From NCBI GenBank assembly GCA_017165825.1, contig CM029370.1, forward strand, positions 29,908,046 to 29,972,045: DNA of 64,000 nucleotides, given 5' to 3'. Origin of the DNA: Hepsetus odoe. Taxonomy: Eukaryota > Chordata > Actinopteri > Characiformes > Hepsetidae. Below are positions 21,297-31,884 of the stretch, piece after piece. Position numbers and translations under genes: made by a program. A model generated the notes under the pieces. That model did no database searches, had not been told where the DNA came from, and was given only the letters and a program-made list of their open reading frames with translations. How positions within the stretch are numbered: position 1 is the first letter of the stretch; each line of letters begins with the position of its first letter.

Positions 21297-21689
21297 CAGT
21301 TTGATAGTTCTGTGTTGGTTAATCCACACAGTGATCTACGTCTGAACCTTCAAGCAGAACAAAGTCTAACTTAAGACATGAAGCAGTGAAGAAACAGATC
21401 ATCAGGTGATTCATCTAATGCTGATGCTGAACACTGGGTGAGTGGAACCCCTTTATCTAGAGTACTCAAACATCTGCTCTGTTTCTTTTATTCAATCTTC
21501 AATATGACAAAGATCAGACAGTCTGACAGGTTTTAAATTGCATTTTTGCACCAACAAGATGATTCCCAGTAAAATAAAAGTCTCACCCTCTATTCTCTTC
21601 TCACATTAATGCAGTCTCTTCATTTCCCAAACTGTCCTCTATCAATAATCCATGTGTATTAGTTCAAAAATATCATTAAAAATCCTTCT

Positions 21690-21868
21690 GCATAGTGATG
21701 TTCCCTCACAGTGAGAAGGTAGTGGGTTCTAGTCCCAGACTGGGTTCTTTCTATGTGGAGTGGACATGTTCTCCCCATGTCTTCCACAGTCCAAAACACA
21801 TGGCAGGTGAACTGAAGGTGCGTCTGCTCTCTTCAAGTCAGGATAAGTGGTTAGAAAAATGGATGGTT
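21690..21868 (+). mobile_element. V-SINE (DANA/HE1-like, family S3), truncated
   Basis: B-box remnant (gtgggttctagtcccag), then the V-core tatgtggagtggacatgttc and tcttccacagtccaaa. The 3' region is shortened to aagtggttagaaaaatggat. Confidence 0.75.
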
Positions 21869-21871
21869 GCG

Positions 21872-22040
21872 GTGAAAGTGAAAGTGACTATGTGTCCTTC
21901 TGAACACGCAGCACATAGTGAACCACAATGAAATACGTCCTCTGTGTTTGACACAAACACACTGTCCAGCAGGGGGCAGCCACATCCAGCACCTGGGGAT
22001 CATAGATGGGGCCGGTATCTTGCTCAAGTTAGGATACTGG
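21872..22040 (-). mobile_element. S1 SINE, truncated
   Basis: Complement of the tail (gtgaaagtgaaagtgactat), gtccagcagggggcagccac and core; it stops before the tRNA-like head. Confidence 0.8.
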
Positions 22041-22554
22041 TTTAAAGAGAAAACCCTGTAAAAACTCTCAAGAAACTGGTACCGATTCCATCATGGTCCT
22101 GTCCCAGCACAGTGCCGAGGGTTGGGACGGTGTCTGGGTTACAGGTTCTGCTGAATTCTTCTCTGGAGCTGATAAATGCAGCGCAAAGCAACATATTTCT
22201 GTGAATGTTCTTCAGCGTTAACACTGCTTTGACACCACGCCGGGTGATTCATAGCTTCCCGTAAAAAAAAAATGTATACAGAGGTTTTTTATTGAGTCGG
22301 TGCCACCGTGTTATGTGAAGGTCGGAAGTGCTGGAAGAGGTGCTCGGTGACGGATGAGTTAGAGCGGGCAGGAGATGGCAGGGGTTTACAGATAAGAAAA
22401 ATTCAGGGGGAAGATTTTCACCTTTCTGTTGTTGTTCAACAGCAAACGGTTCGGGCACTAAAACAAAACCTGAACGGTCCAACAGGGAAGTCAGTGCTGG
22501 AAAAGAGCCAGTTAAAGCAGAAGAATGTACACAGTTCAGCCCAGAGACTGACTG
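22041..22554. other. unassigned sequence
   Basis: No recognisable feature apart from a poly(A)/poly(T) stretch near 22,260. Confidence 0.5.
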
Positions 22555-22606
22555 ATTGATTGATTGATTGATTGATTGACTGATTGATTGATTGATTGAC
22601 TGAGTG
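22555..22606. repeat. (ATTG)n microsatellite
   Basis: ATTG repeats with two GACTG interruptions. Confidence 0.95.
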
Positions 22607-22628
22607 ACGAAACTAAGTTTTTAAAAAG

Positions 22629-22653
22629 TAGGGTTAGGGTTAGGGTTAGGGTT
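22629..22653 (+). repeat. short interstitial telomeric repeat (TTAGGG)4
   Basis: Four tandem GGGTTA hexamers in the orientation opposite to the large block at 28.8 kb. Confidence 0.9.
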
Positions 22654-22667
22654 CAGGATGGTACAAA

Positions 22668-22822
22668 AAGGGGCAGACATATCCAGCACCCGGGGAGCAG
22701 TGACGGGGACGGTACACTCCTTAAAGGTAACTCAGGGCAACATATTGGTACGGGATTCAAGCCATGACCTTCTGATCCTGGAACGTTGGACCCTTCCTAA
22801 CCTCTAGGCCTGCTGCCCCATT
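22668..22822 (-). mobile_element. S1 SINE
   Basis: Complement of the core (gagcagtgacggggacggta), decayed B box (gggattcaagccatgacctt) and head (cctctaggcctgctgcccc). Confidence 0.8.
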
Positions 22823-22930
22823 TTTGTCCAGGGTGTATGTCCACCTTTCACCATCTGAGCAATGGGACTGACTCCAGCAACCCCCAGTGAGGACAAGTGG
22901 CTCTGAAAAAGGAAGGATGAATTCACTTTC
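22823..22930 (+). mobile_element. S3 SINE, 3' end only
   Basis: Resembles the family 3' end: cagggtgtatgtccaccttt, gggactgactccagcaaccc and gaggacaagtggctctgaaa. Confidence 0.6.
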
Positions 22931-22992
22931 AGTTTCAGAAATCCATCCAGTTTCACAAACAGTGGGGAGTTTCAGCATTCAGCTGGCTTTTA

Positions 22993-23410
22993 GTCTTCTG
23001 CTCACTGAGATCACAGCGGATCCTCCATCTCCACATCTTCCTGTTCTCCACATGTTCCTCTTTCACACCATCCCCTTGCATGTCCTCTCTCACCACATCC
23101 ATAAACCTCCTCTTTGTCCTTCCTCTTCTCCTCTTTCCTGGCAGCTCCATCTTCAACATCCTTCTCAAGATATACTCCTCGTCTCTCCTCTGGACACGTC
23201 CAAACTAACACCATCTTGCTTCTGTCACTTTGTCTCTAAAGGTCCAACCTGTCCCTCTAATACACCCGTTCCTAATCCTGTCCATCCTCGTCCCTCCTGA
23301 TGCAAATCTCAGCATCTTTAACTCTGACACCTCCTGTGCCACCTGTTTTTTGTCAGCGGCACTGTTTCCTACACATATAACATAGCTGGTCTCCCTACCG
23401 TCCACAGTCT
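22993..23410 (-). mobile_element. RTE-like LINE 3' fragment
   Basis: Complement of the C-terminal coding region, with minus-frame RRMLKMELPGKRRRGRTKRR, then IRNGCIRGTG and a disrupted upstream part. Confidence 0.85.
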
Positions 23411-23900
23411 ACAGCTTAACAGACATTTCTGGGTACTCAGTGACAGAAAGGTGAACATGTGTGTATAGTTTGTGTTCATTGTTTAATGTGTGTATTGTGT
23501 ATAATTAACTGTGTTAATATCTCATGTGTCCAAGGTGAGATCGATGTCCGGAGACACACATCTCAGCCGAATGTCTATTACCTCTGGAGGGACATGGGTG
23601 CACTCTTCACTAATGGAACTGGAGTTATTCTCAGATGTCCCATTAATCCTTCAACACCACTCTGGGCTGTCCCATGCCACACAGCTCCCCTTTTGTCCCA
23701 TTAAAAACCTCCACCATTATCCTCACCCTTCTCACGTCCAGCTGCTCTAAAAGGTCTCTGGACAGCTAAGTGAGAAGTTGAGGCCTGACAGTTGCTGTCC
23801 TCTGTGACATGTTGGCCATAAAAAGTACTGAGAAGCGTCACTGCTGTTTTAGCGTTCTTGGCTGCCTGTCAAATGTAGAGTCAAATTTAAGGTTTCAGGC
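23411..23900. other. unassigned sequence
   Basis: No gene or repeat recognised. Confidence 0.45.
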
Positions 23901-23904
23901 TGGT

Positions 23905-24248
23905 GCAGTGGGCGATTTTATCGTCCTGCAGTGAGAATGTCCTGTGTTCGATTCCCAGGCGGGACGTTTTGGGTCCTTTCTGTGTAGAGTGGACATGATG
24001 CCCCCTTTTCTGAGTGTGTTTCCTCTGGGAGCTCTGGTTTCCTCCCAACATCCAAAGACCTGCACATCAGGTGGACAGGAGATGATAAATTGTCCCCTAG
24101 GTGTGAATGTGTCTGTGTGTGTCTCTACCCTGCAATGGACTGGCAGCCTGCCCAGTGTGTCCCCGCCTTTCGCCTTGTGAGAACTGGGATGGACTCCAGC
24201 ACTGCCCATGAGCCTTATCAGGAAAAGCAGCAAAGAAAATGAGTGAGG
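23905..24248 (+). mobile_element. V-SINE (DANA/HE1-like, S3), nearly complete
   Basis: tRNA-like head with B box (tgttcgattcccagg), V-core (ctgtgtagagtggacatgat, tttcctcccaacatccaaag), a GT-rich segment and the tail (gggatggactccagcactgc, tcaggaaaagcagcaaagaa). It is the best copy of S3 in the window. Confidence 0.85.
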
Positions 24249-24486
24249 GGTTGGATTATATTTCAACCTGGATGTTTGAACTTGGACTTAAGTGTTTTTA
24301 ACGCAGTTTTGTTCACTGCAGATGAAAGACAGCAGTCTGGGTCTGGCGGACAAGAGCAGGAAATTTTGGCCTGTGGTTTTCTCGGGGGTGAAAAAAAAAA
24401 AGCCTGAGAGCAGCACCTGTAAAGGAGATACTAGTTCTAGTTCTAACTTTTTTCATTTTTCAGACAAACACTCACTCTCGCTCAGG

Positions 24487-24702
24487 GGGGGCAGCGGTGG
24501 TCTAGTGGTTAGGGAGTTGCCTCTGCATCGGAAGATTGTGGGTTCGATTCCCTCACCAGAAGGTTGCCCTGAGGTACCCTTGAGCAAGGTACCGTCCCCA
24601 TCACTGCTCCCTGGGCTCTTTCAAGTAAGAACACTGCTGCACGGTGTTTGCATGGGTTAAATGCAGAGGTCCAGTTTCGTTGTGGTTCATGTGTGCTGTG
24701 CT
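24487..24702 (+). mobile_element. S1 SINE, well preserved
   Basis: Complete head gcagcggtggtctagtggtt (A box) and gtgggttcgattccc (B box), then the core and the tail catgggttaaatgcagaggt. The boxes are those of an RNA polymerase III promoter derived from a tRNA. Confidence 0.9.
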
Positions 24703-24704
24703 GT

Positions 24705-25018
24705 GTGTCACTCTCTGAGCTGATGAGGGGTGCGGGCGATGCTGTAGTCTTACCCAGCTCTCACAGGGTGACAGGCAGGGACACACCCTGTCCATCTCAG
24801 GACAGGCCCACAGAGAAACACACTTTCTCTCCTATGGGACAATTTAGCGTCTCCAGTCCACCTGCAGGTCTTTGTTTGGTACGAGGAAACTCCCAGATCT
24901 CCCGGTGGAAGCACACACAGACACGGGGACAACATGTCCACTCCACACAGACCGTCCTGCCTTGGAATCAAGCCCATGAACTTCTTGCTGTGTGCTTCCC
25001 ACTGCACCCCCATGTCCA
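24705..25018 (-). mobile_element. V-SINE (S3), nearly complete
   Basis: Complement of the 3' end (ttacccagctctcacagggt), V-core (gaaactcccagatctcccgg, acatgtccactccacacaga) and head. It lies directly after the S1 copy in the opposite orientation. Confidence 0.8.
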
Positions 25019-25027
25019 ACACATAAA

Positions 25028-25067
25028 TAAATCTCAAATAAATAAATAAATAAATAAATAAATAAAT
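25028..25067. repeat. (AAAT)n microsatellite
   Basis: About ten AAAT units beyond the head end of the preceding V-SINE. Confidence 0.95.
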
Positions 25068-25330
25068 GCCATTGAAAAATATAATAAAAAAAAAATGCCT
25101 ACAATTTCTTTCTGATATATTTTTATTTTATTTTTTTCAGCATCTCTTGCCGCGCTGTTGTCTGACGCACCACTTAAAAAGCCCGTGGCCTGTTTATTCT
25201 GTTGTTTTTTCCTTTGTTGTGTTTTGGGCTGTAAGTGGTCGCTCAGGGCCAGTCGTGTGCTTTCTGAGTCTCTATGGCAGCAAAGGTCAACAGTGTACAC
25301 TCTTCTCACACTCAGCAAAATCCCACAGGC

Positions 25331-25332
25331 AG

Positions 25333-25404
<72 letters not shown>
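25331..25404. repeat. (CA)n microsatellite, about 37 units
   Basis: Uninterrupted CA run; histidine/threonine and cysteine/valine open frames through it are artefacts. Confidence 0.98.
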
Positions 25405-25406
<2 letters not shown>

Positions 25407-26000
25407 AGGCTGCAAAAGGGGATAAAAAAGGCATCCTGACAGAAGCTCGGGCCAAAGGAGACACTCCAGGAGCTCCACCGCGTTATCTATTATACATGCT
25501 CTTCCTTTCAGCCGCTTCCAGCAGTGTCACATATTAGACAAACAAATAAGACCCGAGCGTCTCCTTTACTGTGCATTGTGGGGACTTCACTGTAAATAAT
25601 GCACGGTTCCCGCTGTGGCCTCTGGACTCGGTTAAGTGCACATGCAGGGGTGTCACCCTGGTGTCATGAGTCTTCACAGCACTTTATTCATCCTCCAGCA
25701 CCTCCCTGTGCAGAGCATCCACTACAGAAACCCCCAGCAGGGGGGAATTTAACCCTTTAAACGCCGACATTAGTCTGTGTTTCAGTTTCACAGCCTCAAA
25801 ACTACCAAAACTTCCAATCATTTCATAAAAAGCGAGCAGGGCTTAGCAAACAAACAAATAAACATTTTAATGTACAAAAGAATATGTGGCACTGATAAAG
25901 GGCTTTTATGCTGACTTAAGCATTCTTAGATTTGATCAAGAATTGTTGTCAGTAAGGCCACTTTCATCAACCTAGAGAGTGTAACAAAGTAAACTTCTTC
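25405..26000. other. unassigned sequence
   Basis: No recognised element. Mixed GC, no splice-framed open reading frame. Confidence 0.45.
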
Positions 26001-26130
26001 CCTTTTCTCTCTACATTTCCAAAAATAGCTGTCCGTTCATCCGTTTTCAGAACAGACTGTACTTTTTACTTTACACTCTCAGTACATTCCTGTACCTTTT
26101 ACTTTACACTCTCAGTACATTCCTGTTCTG
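26000..26130 (-). repeat. unclassified repeat with 33-bp units, copy 1
   Basis: About two 33-bp units (complement: tactttacactctcagtaca) plus a 60-bp flank. Both match the reverse complement of 39,197-39,590 and 39,765-39,838. A shared flank block is tgtagagagaaaagggaaga, read on the minus strand. Confidence 0.8.
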
Positions 26131-26221
26131 GGGTTAATGCTCCAGGCTGCAAAGTGTCTAAGCATACAAGGTTCTAGCTACAGGGGTTCCAACCACTTAG
26201 CAGTAAATGATCACCCTGATC

Positions 26222-26482
26222 ATCTGGAATCAGTCTGTTTCAATCTGTGTGGATTAACCAACATAAAACAACCAAACTGCTCAGGTACAGAGACTGGACT
26301 GAAGATGAGAGACAACAACACTGTCCTTCAGGAAGATCTGGAGAACTGCGCAGGTACAGAGACTGGACTGAACATGAGAGACAACAACACTGTCCTTCAG
26401 GAAGATCTGGAGAACCGCTCAGGTACAGAGACTGGACTGAACATGAGAGACAACAACACTGTCCTTTTGCACAGAACTGTAT
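26222..26482 (+). mobile_element. Tc1-like derivative (alpha) with 2.7 69-bp units
   Basis: Left flank ggattaaccaacataaaaca, units from 26,280, 26,349 and 26,418. The third unit breaks after actgtcc and joins cttttgcacagaactgta, which looks like a Tc1-like terminus followed by TA. This gives a direct link between the 69-bp units and a transposon end. Confidence 0.75.
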
Positions 26483-26827
26483 ATTCAATGTGAAAACACA
26501 GATTGTTCAAGGCTACACTTTAAAGGATTAAAAGGGTCAAAAGACATCAAAGTGTCTTCTATTCACGATTAGCACAAGAGTATGAAGACATTCAGAAATC
26601 TTCTCTTCCTCCTCCTGCACTTTCTCTTTACTTATCTCTTTACTTTCTGCTGTCATCCTTCCCTCCTCTTTATCCTCTCTTCTCAGTTCCTGTCTAACCC
26701 GGTTCGTTCCCTGAGGGATGAGTGCACACAGAGCTGGTGTCTAACATCATTATGATGATTTACAGAATCCCAGAATAAAACTCTGAAGCTTTACTTTGCC
26801 CTGTAAGTATGTTTTATTTTTTTTCAC
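26483..26827. other. unassigned sequence
   Basis: CT-rich between 26,600 and 26,690; no gene seen. Confidence 0.45.
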
Positions 26828-27112
26828 CAGTTACCGCTCCTGGTCTACCACTGTATAACAAAGCTGGTCTCACTAGCTACCTGTAATCCTTCTCTTTCAC
26901 TCTTGCTGGTCCCCATCTGTCCCAGACCCCTCCTGTCACTCTTCCCCACCCATTCCAACCAGCGCGCACTCTCTTCTTCACCTCTCTTCCACACTCGCCG
27001 CTACTCTGAACTGTTGACCCCAAGTATTTAAACTCCTCCCCCTTCACCCCTCTACTGCCTCCATCCTCACCACTCCGCTGTCCTCAATTTCATTAACCTT
27101 CTGTTTTATTCT
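26828..27112 (-). mobile_element. RTE-like LINE internal fragment
   Basis: Complement of the segment around VVRPAMLY and upstream (ttccaaccagcgcgcactct, acactcgccgctactctgaa). It lacks both the RT palm and the C-terminal end. Confidence 0.75.
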
Positions 27113-27747
27113 CATCTGAGTAGTATTTTTTTAAATAATCAAAAAACCTTTTATTAAATGTATTAATGTTTCAGTTAATTTAAATCTAATTGAAATTAAA
27201 CAAAAAAGGAACAATTTTTTAAATTAAATACCATCATTAAGCATCATTTCTTCTCTTTAAATATATATTTTTTCTGTTATTTGTATTTTAATGTTTTTGG
27301 CTGTTTTTTTAAACCCAACAATCGGTAATGTTAATGTTTTAAACTGAACATGAATGTGAATTCGAGCCGCTGTGGGCAGTAAGCTCAATGTGTCATAAGA
27401 CACGGAGACGCAGACGTGTCTGGTTTGCAGCAGAACGCCGTGCTGAAGGTCCTGGAAGGGTTAATATTTATTAACACTCAGCCTGAGAAGCCACTACTGT
27501 AACTGCGCTCCTCCAACACCATCATTAGGTGCAGCTGAGCGCAGTGTCACTTCTCTAAACCCTCTGTAATCTAATTAAAGCAGCGGCTAATTCATTACAG
27601 ACCGAGAGAGCAGCTAAACACAGCCCGTCTTTCTGAGACATCATTATTATAAAAGGAAACAATGTGACAGACGAGGTAATTGAAGATGTTTATTTTTGGA
27701 ATTGGCACAGAGCAGCCTGACTGTCAGAACACACACTGCTTTACAGA
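27113..27747. other. unassigned sequence; possible conserved non-coding DNA
   Basis: 27,113-27,350 is AT-rich. 27,480-27,690 is of balanced composition with paired homeodomain-type cores (ctaattaaag, gctaattcatta) and no transposon resemblance. Whether it is conserved cannot be told here. Confidence 0.35.
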
Positions 27748-27828
27748 AAAACAGAGAGAGAGAGAGAGAGAGAGACAAAGAGACAGAGAGACAGAGATAA
27801 AGAGACAGATGGAGAGCGACAGAGAGAC

Positions 27829-27879
<51 letters not shown>

Positions 27880-27897
27880 GAGAGAGACCGAGAAAGA

Positions 27898-27929
<32 letters not shown>

Positions 27930-27939
27930 CCGAGGGAGA

Positions 27940-27971
<32 letters not shown>

Positions 27972-28235
27972 CCGAGGGAGAGAGAGACCAAGAGAGAGAC
28001 AGAGAGACAGAGATAAAGAGACAGAGGCAGAGAGAGACAGAGAAACAGAGAGAGAGAGAGAGAGACCAAGAGAGTGACCGAGAGAGAGAGACAGAGAGAC
28101 AAAGATAAAGAGACAGGGAGAGAAAGAGAGGGGGGGACTGAGAGAGTGAAAGAGAGAGAGAGAGACAGAGATAAAGAGACAGAGAGAGAGACCAAGAAAG
28201 TGACAGAGAGCGAGAGGGAGAGAGAGAGAGAGACT

Positions 28236-28280
<45 letters not shown>

Positions 28281-28447
28281 AATGAGACAGAGAGAGAGAG
28301 ACAGAGAGAGAGACTGAGAGAAAGAAAGAGACAAACAGACAGAGAGAAAGAAAGATGGAGAGAGACAGACAAAGAGAGAGAGAGAGAGCGAAAGACCGAG
28401 AGAAAGAGAAACAGAGACAAAGAGACAGAGAGAAAGAAAGATGGAGA
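27748..28447. repeat. 700-bp GA-rich polypurine tract
   Basis: Almost pure purine on the plus strand: (GA)n blocks mixed with GACA, GATAAAGAGACA and GACCGA variants. Long Arg/Glu frames on plus and Ser/Leu frames on minus are artefacts. Local sub-repeats (agagacagagataaagagac) recur several times. Confidence 0.97.
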
Positions 28448-28597
28448 GAAATTTAAAGACAATCACAGAAACTGGAAATGTAATTTCTTTTTCATTTTAA
28501 CACTAAATGAAAATCTGAGTGTATATTTTATTTTTTACACATTACGCAGCTCACCTGTTCATTGCTTCATTTCTCTGATTTGATCTATCTATCCATC

Positions 28598-28627
28598 TGT
28601 CTCTCTCCCTCATCTGCTCTCTCTCTT

Positions 28628-28674
<47 letters not shown>
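28598..28674. repeat. (CT)n microsatellite
   Basis: Pyrimidine run, complementary in sense to the GA tract 150 bp upstream. Confidence 0.97.
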
Positions 28675-28676
<2 letters not shown>

Positions 28677-28785
28677 GTGGTGAAGTTGGTTTTATATTGG
28701 ATCAGGGGTTGCAATATGAAAGGTTCAGTTTGGGTTCAGCTTCTTCAGTAAAACTGGTCAAGAGATTCTTATGTTTAGTCAGCTA

Positions 28786-29444
28786 ACCCTAACGTAGCCC
28801 TAACCCTAACCCTAACCCTAACCCTAACGTAGCCCTAACCCTAACCCTAACCCTAACGTAGCCCTAACCCTTACCCTAACCCTAATGTAGCCCTAACCCT
28901 AACCTTACCCTTACCCTAACCCTAATGTAGCCCTAACCCTAACCTTACCTTTACCCTAACCCTAACCCTAACGTAGCCCTAACCCTAACCTTACCCTTAC
29001 CCTAACCCTAACGTAGCCTTAACCCTAACCTTACCCTTACCCTAACCCTAACGTAGCCCTGACCCTAATCCTAACCCTAACCCTAACCCTAACGTAGCCC
29101 TGACCCTAATCCTAACCCTTACCCTAACCCTAACGTAGCCCTGACCCTAATCCTAACCCTTACCCTAACCCTAACGTAGCCCTAACCCTTACCCTAATGT
29201 AGCCCTAACCCTAACCCTAACGTTGCCCTAACCCTAACCTTATCCTTACCCTAACCCTAACCCTAACGTAGCCCTGACCCTAATCCTAACCCTAACCCTT
29301 ACCCTAACTCTAACGTAGCCCTAACCCTTACCCTAACGTAGCCCTAACCCTAACCCTAACGTAACCCTTACCCTAACGTAACCCTAATCCTAAACCTTAC
29401 CTAATCCTAACCTATCCCTAATCCTAACCCTAACCCTAACCTGC
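28786..29444 (-). repeat. telomere-like block, (CCCTAA)n with CGTAG punctuation
   Basis: About 660 bp of CCCTAA hexamers with CCTTAC and CCTAAT variants, interrupted about 16 times by aacgtagccc or aatgtagccc. Spacing between interruptions is commonly 29-47 bp, giving a loose higher-order repeat. It is an interstitial block with unique sequence on the right. Confidence 0.95.
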
Positions 29445-29917
29445 TTTGCTGAAGCTACATGGCTATCAAACATGACTTGACAGTTTTCAAACTGGCGATT
29501 TCAGAGTTTTAACCCTTGTTACTAAAACAAAAAACAAAAAAATGCAGGATTACTGCAACACTTACAGTTTTAATACAGCAGGCGATTCTGTTGAATAAAA
29601 ATGAGCTAAAAGTACATTAACTTTTCAGTTCCCCACAGTCGTTAGACTTTCTCTGAAACCCCTGAGGGTTCCCCAGTGGTAAAAGCTACACATTACACCA
29701 GGCTCATCTTCATATCAAAAACACAGACTTTCATTAAAGGAGGAACATCTGTGCCTGTTGTCATGGCAACACATTCCATAAGGACCAGCAGAAAGGTATT
29801 ACATACTTACACTACACTACCCATCCAGGCATGACAAACTTTTACAAAAACACCAGATCAGCTGCCTGGGGCAACTAATGAATCAGATTCCCTTCACTGA
29901 ATCAGAATCACTTTGCT
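29445..29917. other. unassigned sequence
   Basis: No recognised gene. The last 40 bp hold short repeats of the gaatcactt type that resume at 30,670. Confidence 0.45.
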
Positions 29918-30663
29918 GAGTCTTCTTTCTTCTTCGTCTCTTAGCTGCTCCCATTTAGGGGTCCCCACAGCGGATCAATTGTTTCCATTTTTTCCTCTTC
30001 TGCATCTTCCTCCTTCAAACCAACACCTTCATGTCTTCTCTCACCATGTCCTGTAAACCTCCTCTTTGGTCTTCCTCTTCTTCTCTTTCCTGGCAGCTCC
30101 ATTTTCAACATCCTCCTCCCGATATACTCCTCATCTCTCTCTTCTCTGGACATGTCCAACCTTGCCTCGCTAGTTTTGTCTCCAAATTGTCTAACCTGAG
30201 CTGTCCCTCTAATATTCTCATTTCTAATCCTGTCCATCCTCGTCACACCCAACGAACATCTCAACATCTTTAACTCTGACACCTCCAGCTCCGCCTCCTG
30301 TCTTTTCATCAGTCTCCAACCCGTACAACATAGCTGACCTCACTACTGTCCTGTAAACCTTCTCTTTTACTCTAGCTGGTACCTCTACCCTAAATGCATC
30401 TGTCACTCCCACTGCAGATCTCACCACTGTTACACTGCCGTCATACATATCCTGAACTCTCACATACTTCTCTGTAACACCAGACTTCCTCATATAAAAC
30501 CACAACTCCTCTCTATGCACCCTGTCCACAAAGACATAATGTAACTCCTTCTGACCTTCTCTGTACTTCTCCATCAACACCCTCAGAGCAAACACTGCAT
30601 CTGCAGAGCTCTTTCTTGACATGAAACCATATTGCTGTTCACTGATCATCACCTGTTTCATTT
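29918..30663 (-). mobile_element. RTE-like LINE with internal deletion over the RT catalytic box
   Basis: The minus strand reads EQQYGFMSRKSSADAVFALR, then YVFVDRVHREELWFYMRKSG, VVRSAVGVTDAFRVEV, and jumps straight to PARVKEKVYRTVVRSAMLYG. The GLHQGSALSPF and FADD segments are therefore missing in a 145-codon open frame. The C-terminal region then follows with shifts. The candidate flanking duplication cagaatcactt occurs at about 29,905 and 30,674, but local repeats make it doubtful. Confidence 0.85.
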
Positions 30664-31850
30664 TACTTTCAGAATCACTTCACTGAATTAGAATAACTTG
30701 ATACAATCAGAATCACTTTACTAATCTGTACTTTTTCCTGATCAAGACAAGCGGTTCAGTAAATGAGTGAGAGCGGTACAAGCGTGGGTTTGGTATGAAC
30801 TGATTAATTGTAGAGACTCTGATTTCTCTGCAGTGTTGATGAATGGAACCAGGAATCTCAGATCAAAATATTATAGAATTTATTTCCTCTCCAAATCGGA
30901 ATTTCTCAGTAATGGAGCAGTTCTACATACATCCATTTGTTTGTGCAGGGAATGTGAGTAAATAGAAAAAAGCTCTGTTTAGAAAAAAGCTATAGAAAAA
31001 AAATAGAAAAAAGCTATTTAGAAGCTGAATAGAAAAATAAATTCAGGAGAAAATGGTTTTCTTGAAAGTTTTAGTTGCAAGAGCAGCAAATAAACTTCTA
31101 AAGTTAGACTAACAATACTAACCTGTAGTTTAATTGTATTATTTTACAATACATGAGATTCAGAAGAGATAAGGTGATCTCTAATGTGATTTATCAGGCA
31201 TCTAAAAAAAATCATCACAATATATAAGATTAAACTCAGGCCTCGCTGGCTGAAATGAGTAATGCTTTTAATGAGGAGCTAAGAGTCCAGTTCGGTGAGA
31301 TTCATGGGACCCTCCTGTAACCCACGTACTGCTGATTCGCTCACAGGGCTGCTAATGTAGTCCGTGCACAAAAGAAGTTGTCATTTACCGAGCCGTGCAT
31401 TCTCTATTGTTGCAGAAAACAAAGCAGGCATGGGAAGAGAAAAGATAAAGATTACAGCCTTTAGCGAGCGTGTGAAGCAGCTTGTTGTTCGAATGCACAG
31501 TACCATGTACGAGTTACAATTAGAGGGACATTCAAAAGGGAGACAGGAACGGAGGAATGGCCTCAGCCTGCGGCTTCAGAAATTTGCACAGAACTGTGGG
31601 AAATGTGCGGAAGTGAGTCATCTGCATCTGTACGCAAGTAAACTCCACTGGAGCGAAAACAACCTCTGCTGAAAACAGGGCCATCAAGAAATCTGGGACT
31701 ACAGAGTGAAGCCTGGACTGAAAGCAGCAGGAGCACCAACTGGTCATTTTATTCATTTCTGAATCATCTACATCCTTAAAAGTGCAGGTTCCTAAACAAA
31801 GGGTCAGAAAGCAGCTTTACAGAATCCCTGGTGAGCAGAGAAGCGCCAGG
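30664..31850. other. unassigned sequence; possible conserved non-coding DNA
   Basis: 31,240-31,530 has balanced composition and no repeat resemblance. The rest is AT-rich. No exon pair could be proposed. Confidence 0.35.
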
Positions 31851-31884
31851 CTTTCTTGCATCAGATCTCCAGATCTTTTTCGTT

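Larger units (their letters stand above)
20840..21465. mobile_element. Tc1-like derivative with three 69-bp units, minus orientation
   Basis: The left end (gtgagacagcaggtcagtg) resembles subfamily beta. The right part is subfamily alpha inverted, matching 1,425-1,600. An S1 SINE tail sits between. The 154-codon plus frame across it is a product of the in-frame 69-bp period. Confidence 0.65.

Noticed and set aside
22629..22653. True chromosome end
   Set aside because: Only four TTAGGG units with ordinary SINE sequence on one side and unique sequence on the other.
24487..24560. Genuine tRNA gene
   Set aside because: A and B boxes are present, but no cloverleaf acceptor pairing follows and the sequence runs straight into the SINE body; the same head recurs many times.
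25331..25404. CRISPR-like repeat array
   Set aside because: Plain dinucleotide repeat; no repeat-spacer structure occurs anywhere, and the window is eukaryotic.
27647..28583. Long Arg/Glu-rich and Ser/Leu-rich proteins (up to 271 codons)
   Set aside because: Translations of the GA-rich tract in both directions; no codon-level selection is plausible.
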